Origin: an uncultured SAR116 cluster alpha proteobacterium
GTDB lineage: Bacteria > Pseudomonadota > Alphaproteobacteria > Puniceispirillales > Marisalimonadaceae
Reading direction: 5' to 3'
Assembly (NCBI GenBank): GCA_902615025.1
Contig: CACMNV010000001.1
Span: 62,001 to 126,000 of the forward strand
DNA: 64,000 nt
In this document: piece after piece, positions 31,500 to 42,302 of the stretch
Layout: each line of letters begins with the position of its first letter
How positions within the stretch are numbered: the first letter of the stretch is position 1
The notes under the pieces: generated by a model
Seen by the model: only the letters and a program-made list of their open reading frames with translations
Databases searched by the model: none
What the model was told of the DNA's origin: nothing
Position numbers and translations under genes: made by a program

Positions 31500-32719
31500 T
31501 TTATAATTAATTTTTCAGATAATATTTTTTTTAATAAATTTATTTGATACATAACAATATTTTTCTCTTCATGTTTTTTTCGAGCTATTTGTGCATTTAA
31601 GTTACCAAACAAAGATATTATGTTTTGATTTTTGTGAATATAGTCCAAACATTCAAAAGTTTTTAAAGTATCTTTGACAGGTACTAAAAATCCATTTTTA
31701 TTATGTTGAATTAATTCTCGAGTGCCTCGTATATTAGTACCAATCAACGGCAAACCTGTCATCATCGCTTCAATTATTGACCTTGGCATACCTTCTCTCC
31801 AAGATAATAAACAAAAAACATCAAGCATACTAAGTATTTTTGACACATTCGATCTATAGCCTAACAATAATAAATTATGACTAAGACTATTTTTCTTTTC
31901 TTTTAAAAAAAGATTTATATCTTTATTATGATCAGAAACAAGTCTTTCTCCAACAATGATTAATAATGAATTTGGAACTCTTGCTTGGAATTTTTCAAAA
32001 GCAAAAATTAATTCTTTAATTCCTTTTTCTTCAACTAATCTAGAAATTGTTCCCACTACAAAAGTGTCTTTTCTAATATTCATAGAGTTCCTATTTTTAT
32101 TTTTTAAAAAAACAGTTCTTTTCTCAAAATTTTTACTCATTACTCCATTAGAAATCCAAAAAGAATTTTTTCTATTAGATATTTTTAGATTAATTGCATT
32201 TTTACAGTCTTCATTACTTTGAAAAAAATATACGTCTGTGAAAAGAGATAAAAATTTTTCTATTAATTGATGAAAAAATTGTTTATAGACTGTCATTTGG
32301 TCATGAAAATAAAAACCATGAACCGTGTACACAATTACTTTACATCCAGACAATTTTGCTGCAATTCTTGCTATAATAGAGATTAATGGAGTATGTACAT
32401 GAATTATATCAAAATTTTCTTTTTTGAATATTTTTAAAATTTTAAAAAAATTTATGATGTGATTTATAAAATTTAAATTTCTTTTAAATTTAACATCATG
32501 AACAATGCATTTATAATATTTGTTATATTTATTATCTTTTACGAAATTATCAAAATTACTTATTGCATGGACTTCCCATCCACTCTTACCAGCTTCTAAA
32601 ATTAGGTTTTTTAAAAAGTGTTTGAGAGTGAACTCAACTGAACATATTTGACAAATTTTTATAGCCATATTCTTCTCCACTCCTGAAACATAAGAATATT
32701 CCACAAAACTCCTGTCCAA
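31496..32719 (-). CDS. GT4 family glycosyltransferase
   Basis: VVGTISRLVEEKGIKELI, DVFCLLSWREGMPRSIIEAMMTGLPLIGTNIRG. Confidence 0.92.
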   Translation of the reverse strand: MDRSFVEYSYVSGVEKNMAIKICQICSVEFTLKHFLKNLILEAGKSGWEVHAISNFDNFVKDNKYNKYYKCIVHDVKFKRNLNFINHIINFFKILKIFKKENFDIIHVHTPLISIIARIAAKLSGCKVIVYTVHGFYFHDQMTVYKQFFHQLIEKFLSLFTDVYFFQSNEDCKNAINLKISNRKNSFWISNGVMSKNFEKRTVFLKNKNRNSMNIRKDTFVVGTISRLVEEKGIKELIFAFEKFQARVPNSLLIIVGERLVSDHNKDINLFLKEKKNSLSHNLLLLGYRSNVSKILSMLDVFCLLSWREGMPRSIIEAMMTGLPLIGTNIRGTRELIQHNKNGFLVPVKDTLKTFECLDYIHKNQNIISLFGNLNAQIARKKHEEKNIVMYQINLLKKILSEKLIIK

Positions 32720-34578
32720 TCTTCACCTTTTTTATGCTTAGACCATAATTTACGCACTTCTTTTTCATCAAATATTTCATCATTGGCTAGTTTATTTCTA
32801 TCAAGATGACTTTCAGCCCACTCTTTCATATTTCCTTCTTTTATCCATTCACCAACAGGAATACCAAAACCTTGCTTTGGCCTCTCAACAAAATGAGAAG
32901 GCAAATGTTTGCTTAAAATTTTTTTTAATATATCCTTTCCACTATTATTTGAAATTTTTAAGTGCAAAGGTGTCTTCCAAGCAATCTCCAAAAGTTTTGA
33001 ATTTAAAAAAGGTGCTCTGTTTTCTAAACTTGAATGCATACAAGCCCTATCTACTTTAACTAAAATATCATCGGGTAAATATGAAATAGTATCCAAAGCC
33101 ATCATAGATAAAGTGGGATTTTTTAATTTTATCCATTTATTACTAATTAAATCTTCATCATATAATTTTAATTTGTTTACTAAACCATATTTACTATAAC
33201 ATTGACTTATTAATAATTCATATAGATTCTGGATATCGTTCGCATTAAAGCTTGCACCTAATTTTAAAATTTTGTTTTGTGGATTAGAAAAATTTAAAGT
33301 TTTTGGGAAAATAAGTTTTGAAATATTTAGGATCGGATTTAAGTTAAATCTAGAAGCATAAAATAAAAAATGAGATATATAATTTCTAGTACTTAATGGA
33401 AATTTAGAAATTATATTCCAAATTTTATTACACCAAAAATATCTATTATAACCACCAAATAGTTCATCTCCCCCATCTCCTGAGAGACAAACTTTTACTT
33501 TTTTTCTTGAAAATTTAGCAAGTAAAGTTGTTGGAATTTGTGATGAATCTGCAAATGGTTCGTCATAAATATATGGCAACTCTGGAATTATTTTTTGTGC
33601 TTCACTTTCACTTACATAATGTTCATAGTGATCAGTTTTCAAAAATTCAGCAATTTTTTTTGCATATGGTGCTTCATTATATAAATTTTCTTTAAATCCA
33701 ATTGTAAAAGTTTTTAATTTATTTTTTTTTGTTTTTGAAGCTAAAACTGTTATTAGTGATGAATCTATCCCTCCCGACAAGAAACAACCTACATCAACAT
33801 CTGCGTTTAATTGCCTATTAACACTGTTTGACAATTCTTTTTCTATCAATTCTTCATATGACAAATTACTAGTGTCTTTTTGAAGATTATTAAAATCTAA
33901 ATTCCACCATTTTTCCAAAATGAATTCTAAACTTTTAATGTTTAATTGAAGAAATGAGCCTGGTTCTAATTTGTGGATATTCTCATATATAGAATAAGGT
34001 GACGGTATATACCCATACTTTAAAAAAAGTGCCGTTGAGTATTTATTTAATTTTAATTTACCATCTAACATACAATGTATTGATTTTAACTCAGAAGAAA
34101 AAACAAAATTATTTTCATGAATTCCATAATAAATTGGTTTTTCTCCAAATTTGTCTCTTACAATTGTTATATTGTTAGTTTTTCTATCTAAGAAAGAAAA
34201 AGCAAACATCCCTTCTAATTTAACAATTGTTTTTTTTACACCATATAAAATTAATGCGTTTAACAATATCTCTGTATCAGAGTTACTCATCCAATGATTA
34301 AACCCAAAATTTTTTACAATTTGAGATTTAATTTTTTGTGAATTATAAATTTCTCCATTGTAAGATAAGATATATCTACCACACCTTGATCTCATAGGTT
34401 GGTTAGCATTTCTAGATAAATCTACTATAGATAATCTTGAGTGAAACAGCATAATATTATTATTTTTCCAATAATTTTGATTATCTGGTCCACGATGCTT
34501 CAAGCTTAACAAAATATTGGCTCTATTTTCATAAGAACTTTTACTTAAAGGACCTATTATACCTGCTATTCCACACAT
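32659..34578 (-). CDS. Asparagine synthase (glutamine-hydrolysing), paralog 1
   Basis: MCGIAGIIG Ntn Cys; HRGPDNQNYW; GCFLSGGIDSSLI; LSGDGGDELFGGYNR. Confidence 0.95.
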   Translation of the reverse strand: MCGIAGIIGPLSKSSYENRANILLSLKHRGPDNQNYWKNNNIMLFHSRLSIVDLSRNANQPMRSRCGRYILSYNGEIYNSQKIKSQIVKNFGFNHWMSNSDTEILLNALILYGVKKTIVKLEGMFAFSFLDRKTNNITIVRDKFGEKPIYYGIHENNFVFSSELKSIHCMLDGKLKLNKYSTALFLKYGYIPSPYSIYENIHKLEPGSFLQLNIKSLEFILEKWWNLDFNNLQKDTSNLSYEELIEKELSNSVNRQLNADVDVGCFLSGGIDSSLITVLASKTKKNKLKTFTIGFKENLYNEAPYAKKIAEFLKTDHYEHYVSESEAQKIIPELPYIYDEPFADSSQIPTTLLAKFSRKKVKVCLSGDGGDELFGGYNRYFWCNKIWNIISKFPLSTRNYISHFLFYASRFNLNPILNISKLIFPKTLNFSNPQNKILKLGASFNANDIQNLYELLISQCYSKYGLVNKLKLYDEDLISNKWIKLKNPTLSMMALDTISYLPDDILVKVDRACMHSSLENRAPFLNSKLLEIAWKTPLHLKISNNSGKDILKKILSKHLPSHFVERPKQGFGIPVGEWIKEGNMKEWAESHLDRNKLANDEIFDEKEVRKLWSKHKKGEDWTGVLWNILMFQEWRRIWL

Positions 34579-34582
34579 AAAT

Positions 34583-35422
34583 CTATTTTTTGTAACCTAC
34601 TGCACACCAATATGGAGCTTTTTTTCCAAATTTAATATTAATGAATCCTGCCTTAGATAACATTTGAAATATTTCATCTTTAGAAAATCTCTTTTCTAAC
34701 TTTGTACCAAATCTATCCAGTGCATCAGTTTTCATTGTATAGAAAGATTTATTTGAATAATACGAAAGAGGATAATTATTAAGTTTTAAGCCCATTTTTT
34801 GAAAGATTGAGTGACTTTTGGAAATTGGATAGTAAATAATAATTGCTATTATTAAACAAATGAATTTTTTAATACCGAAAGGTAATCGAGACGTAATTAT
34901 CCTTAAATAGTCAGAACATTTCCATAAAAATTTGTAAAAGTAAGATTTATTTTCAAAAGAATAATATAGATAAATTAAAAATGGTGCTCCAGGTTTTAAA
35001 AGATCTGCTATGTTCGTAATAGCTTTTTGTGTATCTTTTATATGATGTAAAACGCCCAGAGAGTATCCAAAATCCATGGATTGTTTTTTAATCGGTATAT
35101 TTATGTGATTTGAGTTTATTAAAATACAATTTTTATTATTTTTAAGATTATTTTTTGCAACATTTAATGCCTTTAAACTTGCGTCAATACAATAAATTTT
35201 CTTTACTTCACTAGACAGAACTTGTGCCCATCTACCACTTCCACATCCAAAATCAAACCCAACACTTTTTTTATTTAGCTTACATGACGGAAATATTGAA
35301 AAATAGTCCAACCAAATTTTTTCCTTTTCAATTTGATTTAATTCTAACTGATTATATAAATCCCATTCATTTCCAAAATCTATGATTGTTTTCTTTTCAA
35401 TATTTTTATCATTCATAATCAT
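34583..35422 (-). CDS. Class I SAM-dependent methyltransferase
   Basis: VGFDFGCGSGRWAQVLS, MDFGYSLGVLHHIKDTQKAI. Confidence 0.88.
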   Translation of the reverse strand: MIMNDKNIEKKTIIDFGNEWDLYNQLELNQIEKEKIWLDYFSIFPSCKLNKKSVGFDFGCGSGRWAQVLSSEVKKIYCIDASLKALNVAKNNLKNNKNCILINSNHINIPIKKQSMDFGYSLGVLHHIKDTQKAITNIADLLKPGAPFLIYLYYSFENKSYFYKFLWKCSDYLRIITSRLPFGIKKFICLIIAIIIYYPISKSHSIFQKMGLKLNNYPLSYYSNKSFYTMKTDALDRFGTKLEKRFSKDEIFQMLSKAGFINIKFGKKAPYWCAVGYKK

Positions 35423-36548
35423 TGTTTATCAAACCTGCATAAATTTTTGCATAACTTGTATTCATTTTACTTTGACTAAAATTATTAATTATCCTTTTTC
35501 TATATTTTTTTTTTAACAAATTATATTTTGCTTTGTTCATATTTATTATTTTACTACAGTCATTCTCAAAATTTTTAATTTTTGAAACTGAATTAGTATA
35601 ACCAATTTTTTTTAGCATTACTTTGCTACTTCCTGAATTAGAACAAACACAAGGAATGGATGAGGACATGGCTTCACCAATCACGTTTGGAAAGCCCTCA
35701 CTTTCAGATGGAAATAAAAATAAATCAAATGCATTCATCCATTCAAAAACATTATTTTGTACATTTAATAATCTAATTTTTTTTATAGGAATATTGTAAT
35801 TTTCTAAGAAGGATAAAAAGCTTTTGTTATTTATTGAAAATCCATTTCCTATCATTACGAGAATTATTTTTGAATGTTTTGTTAATAGTTTTTCAAAAAT
35901 TTCTAATAAATAACTTATTCCCTTAATCTTTTCAAATTTCCCAACATAACCTATCACAAAATAATTTTCTACTTGAATTTTTTTTCTACATGCATTCCTA
36001 AATTTAATTGAAGGTTTAAATAATTCAGTATCAAAACCATTATAAATAATTTTCCATTTATTTTTATATCCTTTTTTTTTATGTGCAATCATGCCATCTT
36101 CAGAATTAGTTATTATAATAGAGGGAAATTTTGAAAAAAAAGATAAAAATCTAATTAATAAAAGAGTTGTAAACTTTGTGTTATTAATATTTAAATAAGA
36201 ACATCTTACATTCCAGATAAGATGGATACGAGGTAGCAACATTTTTATTAAAAGACCTATCAAATCTGCCTTATATAACCAAGTTTGAATAATTCTTGGT
36301 TTTGTCGCCTTAACAATGTTTTTAATTTTTATAATTCCTTTGATAAAATGAATAAAGTTTTTCATTTCTAGTTCATAAACTTTTATTTTTTCTTTATTTA
36401 GTATGTTCCGATAATGAGGATCTACATCTGTTAAAACTATGATTGATTGAAAAATATTTTTTTCCTTGGTTGTTCTTACTAAATTTATAAGACTTTTTTC
36501 TGCACCACCAATTCTTAAGCTTGGAATAAAATGTAAAATTTTAATCAT
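35409..36548 (-). CDS. GT4 family glycosyltransferase
   Basis: LRIGGAEKSLINLV, VIGYVGKFEKIKGISYLLEIF, LFLFPSESEGFPNVIGEAMSSSIPCVCSNSG. Confidence 0.93.
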   Translation of the reverse strand: MIKILHFIPSLRIGGAEKSLINLVRTTKEKNIFQSIIVLTDVDPHYRNILNKEKIKVYELEMKNFIHFIKGIIKIKNIVKATKPRIIQTWLYKADLIGLLIKMLLPRIHLIWNVRCSYLNINNTKFTTLLLIRFLSFFSKFPSIIITNSEDGMIAHKKKGYKNKWKIIYNGFDTELFKPSIKFRNACRKKIQVENYFVIGYVGKFEKIKGISYLLEIFEKLLTKHSKIILVMIGNGFSINNKSFLSFLENYNIPIKKIRLLNVQNNVFEWMNAFDLFLFPSESEGFPNVIGEAMSSSIPCVCSNSGSSKVMLKKIGYTNSVSKIKNFENDCSKIINMNKAKYNLLKKKYRKRIINNFSQSKMNTSYAKIYAGLINNDYE

Positions 36549-37387
36549 GTTGATCTTAATTTTTTTTTAAAAATAATTATTAGAATCGAAAAAAGCTTTT
36601 TTAAAGCAAAAAAATTCATTAACAATGCACCTCTAATTTTTTTTAATTTATAGCCGATTTTTAATGATACGATAAGAAATTTAGTAATTTTTGAAATTTT
36701 ATTAATTTTATAATTTATATTATCTTGATAACTTGCGCGATATGCTTCTGTTTTTTTTATCTCCAAGTAATAAAAATTAGCTTTTGGTACATACAAAAAA
36801 TCTCCTAGTAACGAGGCACCAAGTAAAATTGGTAAATCCGGCCATCCAGGGTTGTAATACATTGGTATTTTCTCTAAATCTTTAAGTTTCCACATTCCAT
36901 AAAAATGATAACACTTTTGAATAGAACTTTTGGACAATCTCTGCAAAATATTAAGATTTTGAGTTTGAAAATCAAATGTAATTTTTTTATAATTTCTACT
37001 GAATTTTTCACTTGTATAAACGTCACTGAAACATAAAATTGTTTTCTTATTTTTTTCTAAATTATCAACTAAAATTTGAAATTGACATTTATCTCGTAAA
37101 TCGTCATGGGCACACCATATAAAATATTTTCCTATAGATTTTCTTTTTACAAAATCAAAATTAGCTAGTGCAGAAAGTTGATTTTTTTGATTAAATATTT
37201 TAAATTTTCTACCTTTGAAATTAACTTTTGATAAATATTCTTGTGTTTTATCAGTTGAACAATTGTTAGAAATAATTATCTCAATGTTTGAGTAAGTTTG
37301 TTCAATAATATTATGCAAACTTTTTTTTAAAAAGGGCATCCCATTTTTTACCGGCATACCTACGCTAATTAAAGGTAAAGTTTTCAT
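36545..37387 (-). CDS. GT2 family glycosyltransferase
   Basis: PLISVGMPVKNGMPFLKKSLHNIIEQTYSNIEIIISNNCSTDKT. Confidence 0.92.
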   Translation of the reverse strand: MKTLPLISVGMPVKNGMPFLKKSLHNIIEQTYSNIEIIISNNCSTDKTQEYLSKVNFKGRKFKIFNQKNQLSALANFDFVKRKSIGKYFIWCAHDDLRDKCQFQILVDNLEKNKKTILCFSDVYTSEKFSRNYKKITFDFQTQNLNILQRLSKSSIQKCYHFYGMWKLKDLEKIPMYYNPGWPDLPILLGASLLGDFLYVPKANFYYLEIKKTEAYRASYQDNINYKINKISKITKFLIVSLKIGYKLKKIRGALLMNFFALKKLFSILIIIFKKKLRST

Positions 37388-38149
37388 CTATTTTTTTATT
37401 AAAAACGCATTTGGCCAGTATGTTACTCTATCGTTAACCAAACCTTCATTAAATGGAAATTTGAATTCATAACTCTCAAAAGTTTTATCCTCCAAAAGAA
37501 ATTCTTCAATTGCCGCCAAAGGATTGTTCCAACTCCAATCCTTTTTTGTTCTTGGTGCCCCTACGACACTTGACATTATGCCATCTGCAACAACAAATAT
37601 AGATCCGCTTGGCATTAAGTTACTATATAACTGAAGTTCATTTAAAACATGATTCTTTGAATGATTTGAATCCAAAATAACCAAACATTTTTCATTTGGT
37701 AAGATGTTATTTTTTACCTTTTTAAATACATCCATTGAAATTGAACTTCCTTCTATTAAAGTTAAGGAATTATATAAAAAATGTTTTTCTAACGCCTCTC
37801 TATTTTTTTTTCTAATTTCAATATCAACTCCAATAACACTAAATTTTTTTTGAATAAGTTTTAATATGGAGGAATAAAAAATTAATCCTCCTCCATGAGC
37901 TATACCTGTTTCAATGATATTTTTTGGCTTATGCATAAATATTAATTCTTGTAATCTCATTAAATCTTCTGGTAACTGAATGACGGGTCTGCCAAGCCAA
38001 GTGAAACTATAAACATATTTCGTATCCCATCCAATTCTTAACCATAAATCACTAACTTTTGAAAAAGCTTTAGGAGAACTGAAAGGTATTTTAACATCTT
38101 TACCGTTTTCATTAATTATTATAAGTTCATTTTTATAATCAATTTTCAT
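37388..38149 (-). CDS. CmcI-like (cephalosporin hydroxylase family) O-methyltransferase
   Basis: KPKNIIETGIAHGGGLIFYSSIL, VIGVDIEIR, LVILDSNHSKNHVLNEL. Confidence 0.85.
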   Translation of the reverse strand: MKIDYKNELIIINENGKDVKIPFSSPKAFSKVSDLWLRIGWDTKYVYSFTWLGRPVIQLPEDLMRLQELIFMHKPKNIIETGIAHGGGLIFYSSILKLIQKKFSVIGVDIEIRKKNREALEKHFLYNSLTLIEGSSISMDVFKKVKNNILPNEKCLVILDSNHSKNHVLNELQLYSNLMPSGSIFVVADGIMSSVVGAPRTKKDWSWNNPLAAIEEFLLEDKTFESYEFKFPFNEGLVNDRVTYWPNAFLIKK

Positions 38150-38158
38150 TTTTTTTCC

Positions 38159-38947
38159 TTACTTTAAAATTAATTTTATTTTTGAAAGAGGGGAAGTTGG
38201 TACAAAATTAAATTCATTTTTAATCAAATCAATATTTATAATTTTATTTTTAATAATTTTGGCATTATGATTAAATTTATAATTAATATTAAAATTTAAC
38301 TTAATTAATTCTAAAATTTTCTTATTTGAAATATTACATCCTGAAGCAACATTGTAACAACGATATTTGCCATGAAGTAGTATTTTCAAAACTAAACTCA
38401 CGACATCATCAATAATAATGTAATCTTTTTCAGAATTTATATGATCATTAAGTATAATATTTTTTTTTTTACGTGCCTGATTTAACAAATTATCAAAAAA
38501 ATTATTAGAAATATTTGAGTTACCAATAACATTAGAAATTCTGACAACCTTAATTTTATTAGAGTTAAATGAATTACAGATAGCTTCTCCAGTTAATTTA
38601 GACAGATCGTATAGACTATCCAAATTTATTGAGTTTAGTATAATTTGTCCGTTTTCTTTAGTTTGTTTAGAATTTCTATAAATTCTTGTTGAAGAGAGAT
38701 AAATAAAATTTTTGAATGTTGTTTTTTTCAAAACCTCAAATAAATAACTAACATGTGCATTTACTGTATCGTATGGACGGGATCTAAAATCAGATGTAAT
38801 GCCAGCAGCATAAACTACATTCCCAAGATCCTTTAAAAAGATATTATTATCATTTTTTTTTGGTACAAAAACTTTTTGCCCATCCTGAATAAGTTTTCTT
38901 TTTATAAAGGTTCCTATAAAACCATTTCCTCCAAAAATTGTATACAT
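38159..38947 (-). CDS. NAD-dependent epimerase/dehydratase family (candidate sugar 4-ketoreductase)
   Basis: IFGGNGFIGTFI, FIYLSSTRIY, YDLSKLTGEAICNSF, VVRISNVIG. Confidence 0.82.
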   Translation of the reverse strand: MYTIFGGNGFIGTFIKRKLIQDGQKVFVPKKNDNNIFLKDLGNVVYAAGITSDFRSRPYDTVNAHVSYLFEVLKKTTFKNFIYLSSTRIYRNSKQTKENGQIILNSINLDSLYDLSKLTGEAICNSFNSNKIKVVRISNVIGNSNISNNFFDNLLNQARKKKNIILNDHINSEKDYIIIDDVVSLVLKILLHGKYRCYNVASGCNISNKKILELIKLNFNINYKFNHNAKIIKNKIINIDLIKNEFNFVPTSPLSKIKLILK

Positions 38948-39435
38948 TATTCCCTATATTTAAAAACTTTTGCTGGCATACCTTTTGAAACTGAATATTT
39001 TGGAAGATTAGAATTTACCAGACTTCCTGCACAGACCACAGCTCCTTTTTGAATTACTGATCCATCAAGAATAATTGTATTTGAGCCAATCCAAACATCA
39101 TCTTCTATAATTATACCACCTTTACTTGGTTGAAACCTTTGTTCATTAATTAATTTATGTTTAGATTTAAACTCATGATTGACAGGAGCTAACGTACAAT
39201 TTGCAGCAATTAGTACATTTTTGCCAATTAGAATACCATTACCAGAATATATTACTGTTCCTGAATTTATATAACTTTGTTCATCTATAAATATGTTACC
39301 TTTACCACCAACAGATTTTAATTTAACAAATGAATCAATTACTACTTTTTTGGATATAAAAATTTTTGTACCTTTTGAAGATTTTTCAATGTCAGCTAAA
39401 TCTGAAATTTGAGCACTTTTATCTATTGTTAACAT
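38947..39435 (-). CDS. Hexapeptide-repeat (LbH) acyltransferase
   Basis: GILIGKNVLIAANCTLAPVNHEF...IIEDDVWIGSNTIILDGSVIQKGAVVCAGS. Confidence 0.88.
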   Translation of the reverse strand: MLTIDKSAQISDLADIEKSSKGTKIFISKKVVIDSFVKLKSVGGKGNIFIDEQSYINSGTVIYSGNGILIGKNVLIAANCTLAPVNHEFKSKHKLINEQRFQPSKGGIIIEDDVWIGSNTIILDGSVIQKGAVVCAGSLVNSNLPKYSVSKGMPAKVFKYRE

Positions 39436-39452
39436 TTTTAACTCTAAAAAAT

Positions 39453-40682
39453 TTAATAATTTATTCTTTTAACCTCTGGAATGATAGTATACAACTTAGC
39501 ATTCCATTTTTTTATAAACTTTAATTCATTTGAAATTTCTTTAGATAAATTCCAAGGTAAAATTATTATTATATCAGGTTTATAAGTAGAAATCGATGAA
39601 ACATCTTTAATTAAAATTCTACTCCCTGGTGTAAATTTATTCTGTTTATATGAATTTTTATCAACTATAAAATCAATTAAATCAGACCTTATTCCACAAT
39701 AATTAAGTAAAGTATTACCTTTTGCAGCAGCACCATAAGCAACTATTTTTTTATTTTCTAATTTATTTTTTATTAAAAATTTAAGAAATCGATATTTAAT
39801 TTTATTAACTTTTGGTTGAAACTTTTTATAAAAATTAATATTTGTATATCCAGCTTTTTTTTCATCTGATAAAAATTTTCTTACATTACCTGTCAGTGAA
39901 TTTATTCCTTTTTTATTTTGAACATATATTCTTAAACTTCCACCATGTGTTTTTATCTGTTCAACGTCAAATACATAAAGATTATTTCTATTTAAAACAT
40001 TATTGACAGATGTAAATGAAAAATATGAAAAATGTTCATGGTAAATTGTATCAAATTGGACCTTATCTATTAAATTTTTTACATATGGAAATTCAAATGT
40101 TGCTATACCTTTTTCATGTAAAATAATTTCTACTCCTTTTAAAAAATCATTAAGATTTGGGACATGTGCAAGTACATTATTGGCAATTAGCAAGTCTACT
40201 TTTCCTTTATTCTTTTTTAATTTTTTAGCTAAATTTGTGTTAAAAAACTCTTCAATTATATCAATATTTTTTTCTTTTGCTTTTTTTGAGGTGCTTTTTG
40301 TTGGCTCAATTCCAAAATTAGGTATTTTCTTTTTATTAAAAAATTGAAGTAAATATCCGTCATTTGCAGCAACTTCCAATACAAGTGATTTTTTATTTAA
40401 ATTAAATTCTTTTATCATTTTATCTACATATTTTTTTGCATGTTCAACCCATGATGTAGATGTAGAACTAAAATATGGATAAAGTTCATCAAACAAGTCT
40501 TCAACAGAAACAAAATCTTCTGTCTGAAGTAAAAAACATTTCTTACATACAAAAACTCTAAGAGGATAAAACAATTCAGATTTTTTTAATTCATTTTTTT
40601 TTAAAATATTATTGCTTGGTGGTGCCGTATCAAGATCAAGAAATAAATTTGTTAATTGACTTGAGCAGTTCCTACATATCAT
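39453..40682 (-). CDS. NDP-sugar C-methyltransferase (TylC3-like)
   Basis: CRNC...CKKC zinc-binding N-terminus; TAPPSNNILK; HEHFSYFSFTSVNNVLNRNNLYVFDVEQIKTHGGSLRIYV; C-terminal YGAAAKGNTLLNYCGI. Confidence 0.88.
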   Translation of the reverse strand: MICRNCSSQLTNLFLDLDTAPPSNNILKKNELKKSELFYPLRVFVCKKCFLLQTEDFVSVEDLFDELYPYFSSTSTSWVEHAKKYVDKMIKEFNLNKKSLVLEVAANDGYLLQFFNKKKIPNFGIEPTKSTSKKAKEKNIDIIEEFFNTNLAKKLKKNKGKVDLLIANNVLAHVPNLNDFLKGVEIILHEKGIATFEFPYVKNLIDKVQFDTIYHEHFSYFSFTSVNNVLNRNNLYVFDVEQIKTHGGSLRIYVQNKKGINSLTGNVRKFLSDEKKAGYTNINFYKKFQPKVNKIKYRFLKFLIKNKLENKKIVAYGAAAKGNTLLNYCGIRSDLIDFIVDKNSYKQNKFTPGSRILIKDVSSISTYKPDIIIILPWNLSKEISNELKFIKKWNAKLYTIIPEVKRINY

Positions 40683-41233
40683 ACCAAGATCCCTTTAAAA
40701 CTATCATTCAAAAAATTTGAATTTATATCTTTATTTGAAATTATCTTTTTCTTTAATGGCCATTCGATACTAATTTTGGGATCTAATGGATTTATTGTTC
40801 TTTCACTTTTTTTTTTATAATTTTTGTCATGAATGTATATAATTTCCACATTATCAGTTAATGTTTGAAATCCATGAGCAAAACCTTTTGGTATAAGTAT
40901 TGATTTTTTATTTTCTGATGAAAGCTCAAATGTAAATAATTTTAAAAAAGTACTTGATTCAAATCTTAAATCTAAAGCTACATCAAAAATTTTACCTCTC
41001 ATACATGAGATAATTTTATTCTCAGCAAATGGTTTTAATTGATAATGTAACCCCCTAATTATACCTTTTTTATAATTATATGAATGATTTATTTGATGAA
41101 CTTTAAAATCAGGAATAGAACCAAAATAATCTTTTAAGTCAAACAATTTTGTAAAAAGTCCTCTTTCATCTTTAAAAGTTTTTCGTTTAAAAACTTTTAT
41201 TTCACTTTTTTTAATTTTTTGTAATGACTTCAA
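40679..41233 (-). CDS. dTDP-4-dehydrorhamnose 3,5-epimerase (RmlC)-like
   Basis: FKDERGLFTKLF, QINHSYNYKKGIIRGLHYQ, LIPKGFAHGFQTLTDN. Confidence 0.92.
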   Translation of the reverse strand: MKSLQKIKKSEIKVFKRKTFKDERGLFTKLFDLKDYFGSIPDFKVHQINHSYNYKKGIIRGLHYQLKPFAENKIISCMRGKIFDVALDLRFESSTFLKLFTFELSSENKKSILIPKGFAHGFQTLTDNVEIIYIHDKNYKKKSERTINPLDPKISIEWPLKKKIISNKDINSNFLNDSFKGILV

Positions 41234-41234
41234 T

Positions 41235-42302
41235 TTAAGCTAATCCTAAATAATTTTCAATTTGATCAATTGTGATCTGATATATGTTTTCTTTTTTTAA
41301 CCAAGTTTCATACCAGTCTATTGTCAAATCAAGTGTCTCTGAAATAGAAAGTTTGGGAAACCAATTTAATTCTTTATTTGCTTTGCTAATATCTAGATTT
41401 AAATATTTAGTTTCTCTATATTCATTATCAATAATATCCCAATCTAAATTAGAAAATTTTTTATTAAAATATTTTAAAATGTCTAATACAGTTGCATTTT
41501 TTTCATTTGAAGGACCAAAATTCCAAGGTTGAGAAAATTCTGGTGAATTAAAAGATTTTTCTGCAAGTTTTAAATATCCAGTAAGAGGCTCTAAAACATG
41601 TTGCCATGGTCTTGTAGAATCAGGGGATCTAATAATTAATTTTTTTTGATTAATAATGCTTTTTATAATATCAGGAATAAGCCTATATTCACCCCAGTCA
41701 CCACCTCCAATTATATTGCCAGCACGGGCTGTGCTAACACTGACGCTTCGTTCTTCAAGAAATGATGATCTATAAGCTTTACTTACAAGTTCAGAACAAC
41801 TTTTACTACTAGAATAAGGGTCTAAACCACCTATTAAGTCATTTTCTTTAAAAGGTAGATCAGAATATTCTTTCAATTCATAACATTTATCCGTAGTTAT
41901 ATTTACTACACATTTTACAGAAACAGATTTGACAACAGAATTCAAAATATTTACAGTTCCAACTACATTTGTTGTAAATGTGTCTAAAGGATTTAAATAA
42001 GATTCTATTAATATTGGTTGCGCTGCTAAATGAAAGATAATATCTGGCTCAATTTTTAAAATAAATTTTTCTAATGCTTCATAATTTCTAATATCTCCAA
42101 TTTGGTATTTATCAATTTTTTTTTGAACATTTAAAATATTAAAAATTGAGTTTTTATCACTGTTTTTTAATGAATATCCGTAAAGTTTTGCTCCCAACAT
42201 ATGTAATATTAAAGTTAACCAGGAACCTTTAAATCCGGAGTTACCAGTTATTAAGACTTTTTTATTATTCCAAAATGATTTACTTATTTCCATATTTTCC
42301 AT
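41235..42302 (-). CDS. rfbG: CDP-glucose 4,6-dehydratase
   Basis: SFWNNKKVLITGNSGFKGSWLTLIL, HLAAQPILIESYLNPLDTF, GGGDWGEYRLIPDI. Confidence 0.95.
   Translation of the reverse strand: MENMEISKSFWNNKKVLITGNSGFKGSWLTLILHMLGAKLYGYSLKNSDKNSIFNILNVQKKIDKYQIGDIRNYEALEKFILKIEPDIIFHLAAQPILIESYLNPLDTFTTNVVGTVNILNSVVKSVSVKCVVNITTDKCYELKEYSDLPFKENDLIGGLDPYSSSKSCSELVSKAYRSSFLEERSVSVSTARAGNIIGGGDWGEYRLIPDIIKSIINQKKLIIRSPDSTRPWQHVLEPLTGYLKLAEKSFNSPEFSQPWNFGPSNEKNATVLDILKYFNKKFSNLDWDIIDNEYRETKYLNLDISKANKELNWFPKLSISETLDLTIDWYETWLKKENIYQITIDQIENYLGLA

Noticed and set aside
38460-38470. T11 run in the epimerase gene (also T10 in neuA ~48950 and in the RmlC-like gene ~40807) as phase-variable tracts
   Set aside because: A/T runs of 9-11 are common throughout this A+T-rich sequence, including in housekeeping-like genes, and simply encode Lys-rich stretches; no specific signal.
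41284-41532. Antisense or overlapping ORFs also at 45016-45297, 45703-45969, 47272-47478, 48947-49252, 51899-52129, 52856-53041, 53602-53826, 54471-54653, 61216-61479
   Set aside because: They overlap confidently assigned genes in another frame or strand, with no recognisable motifs.
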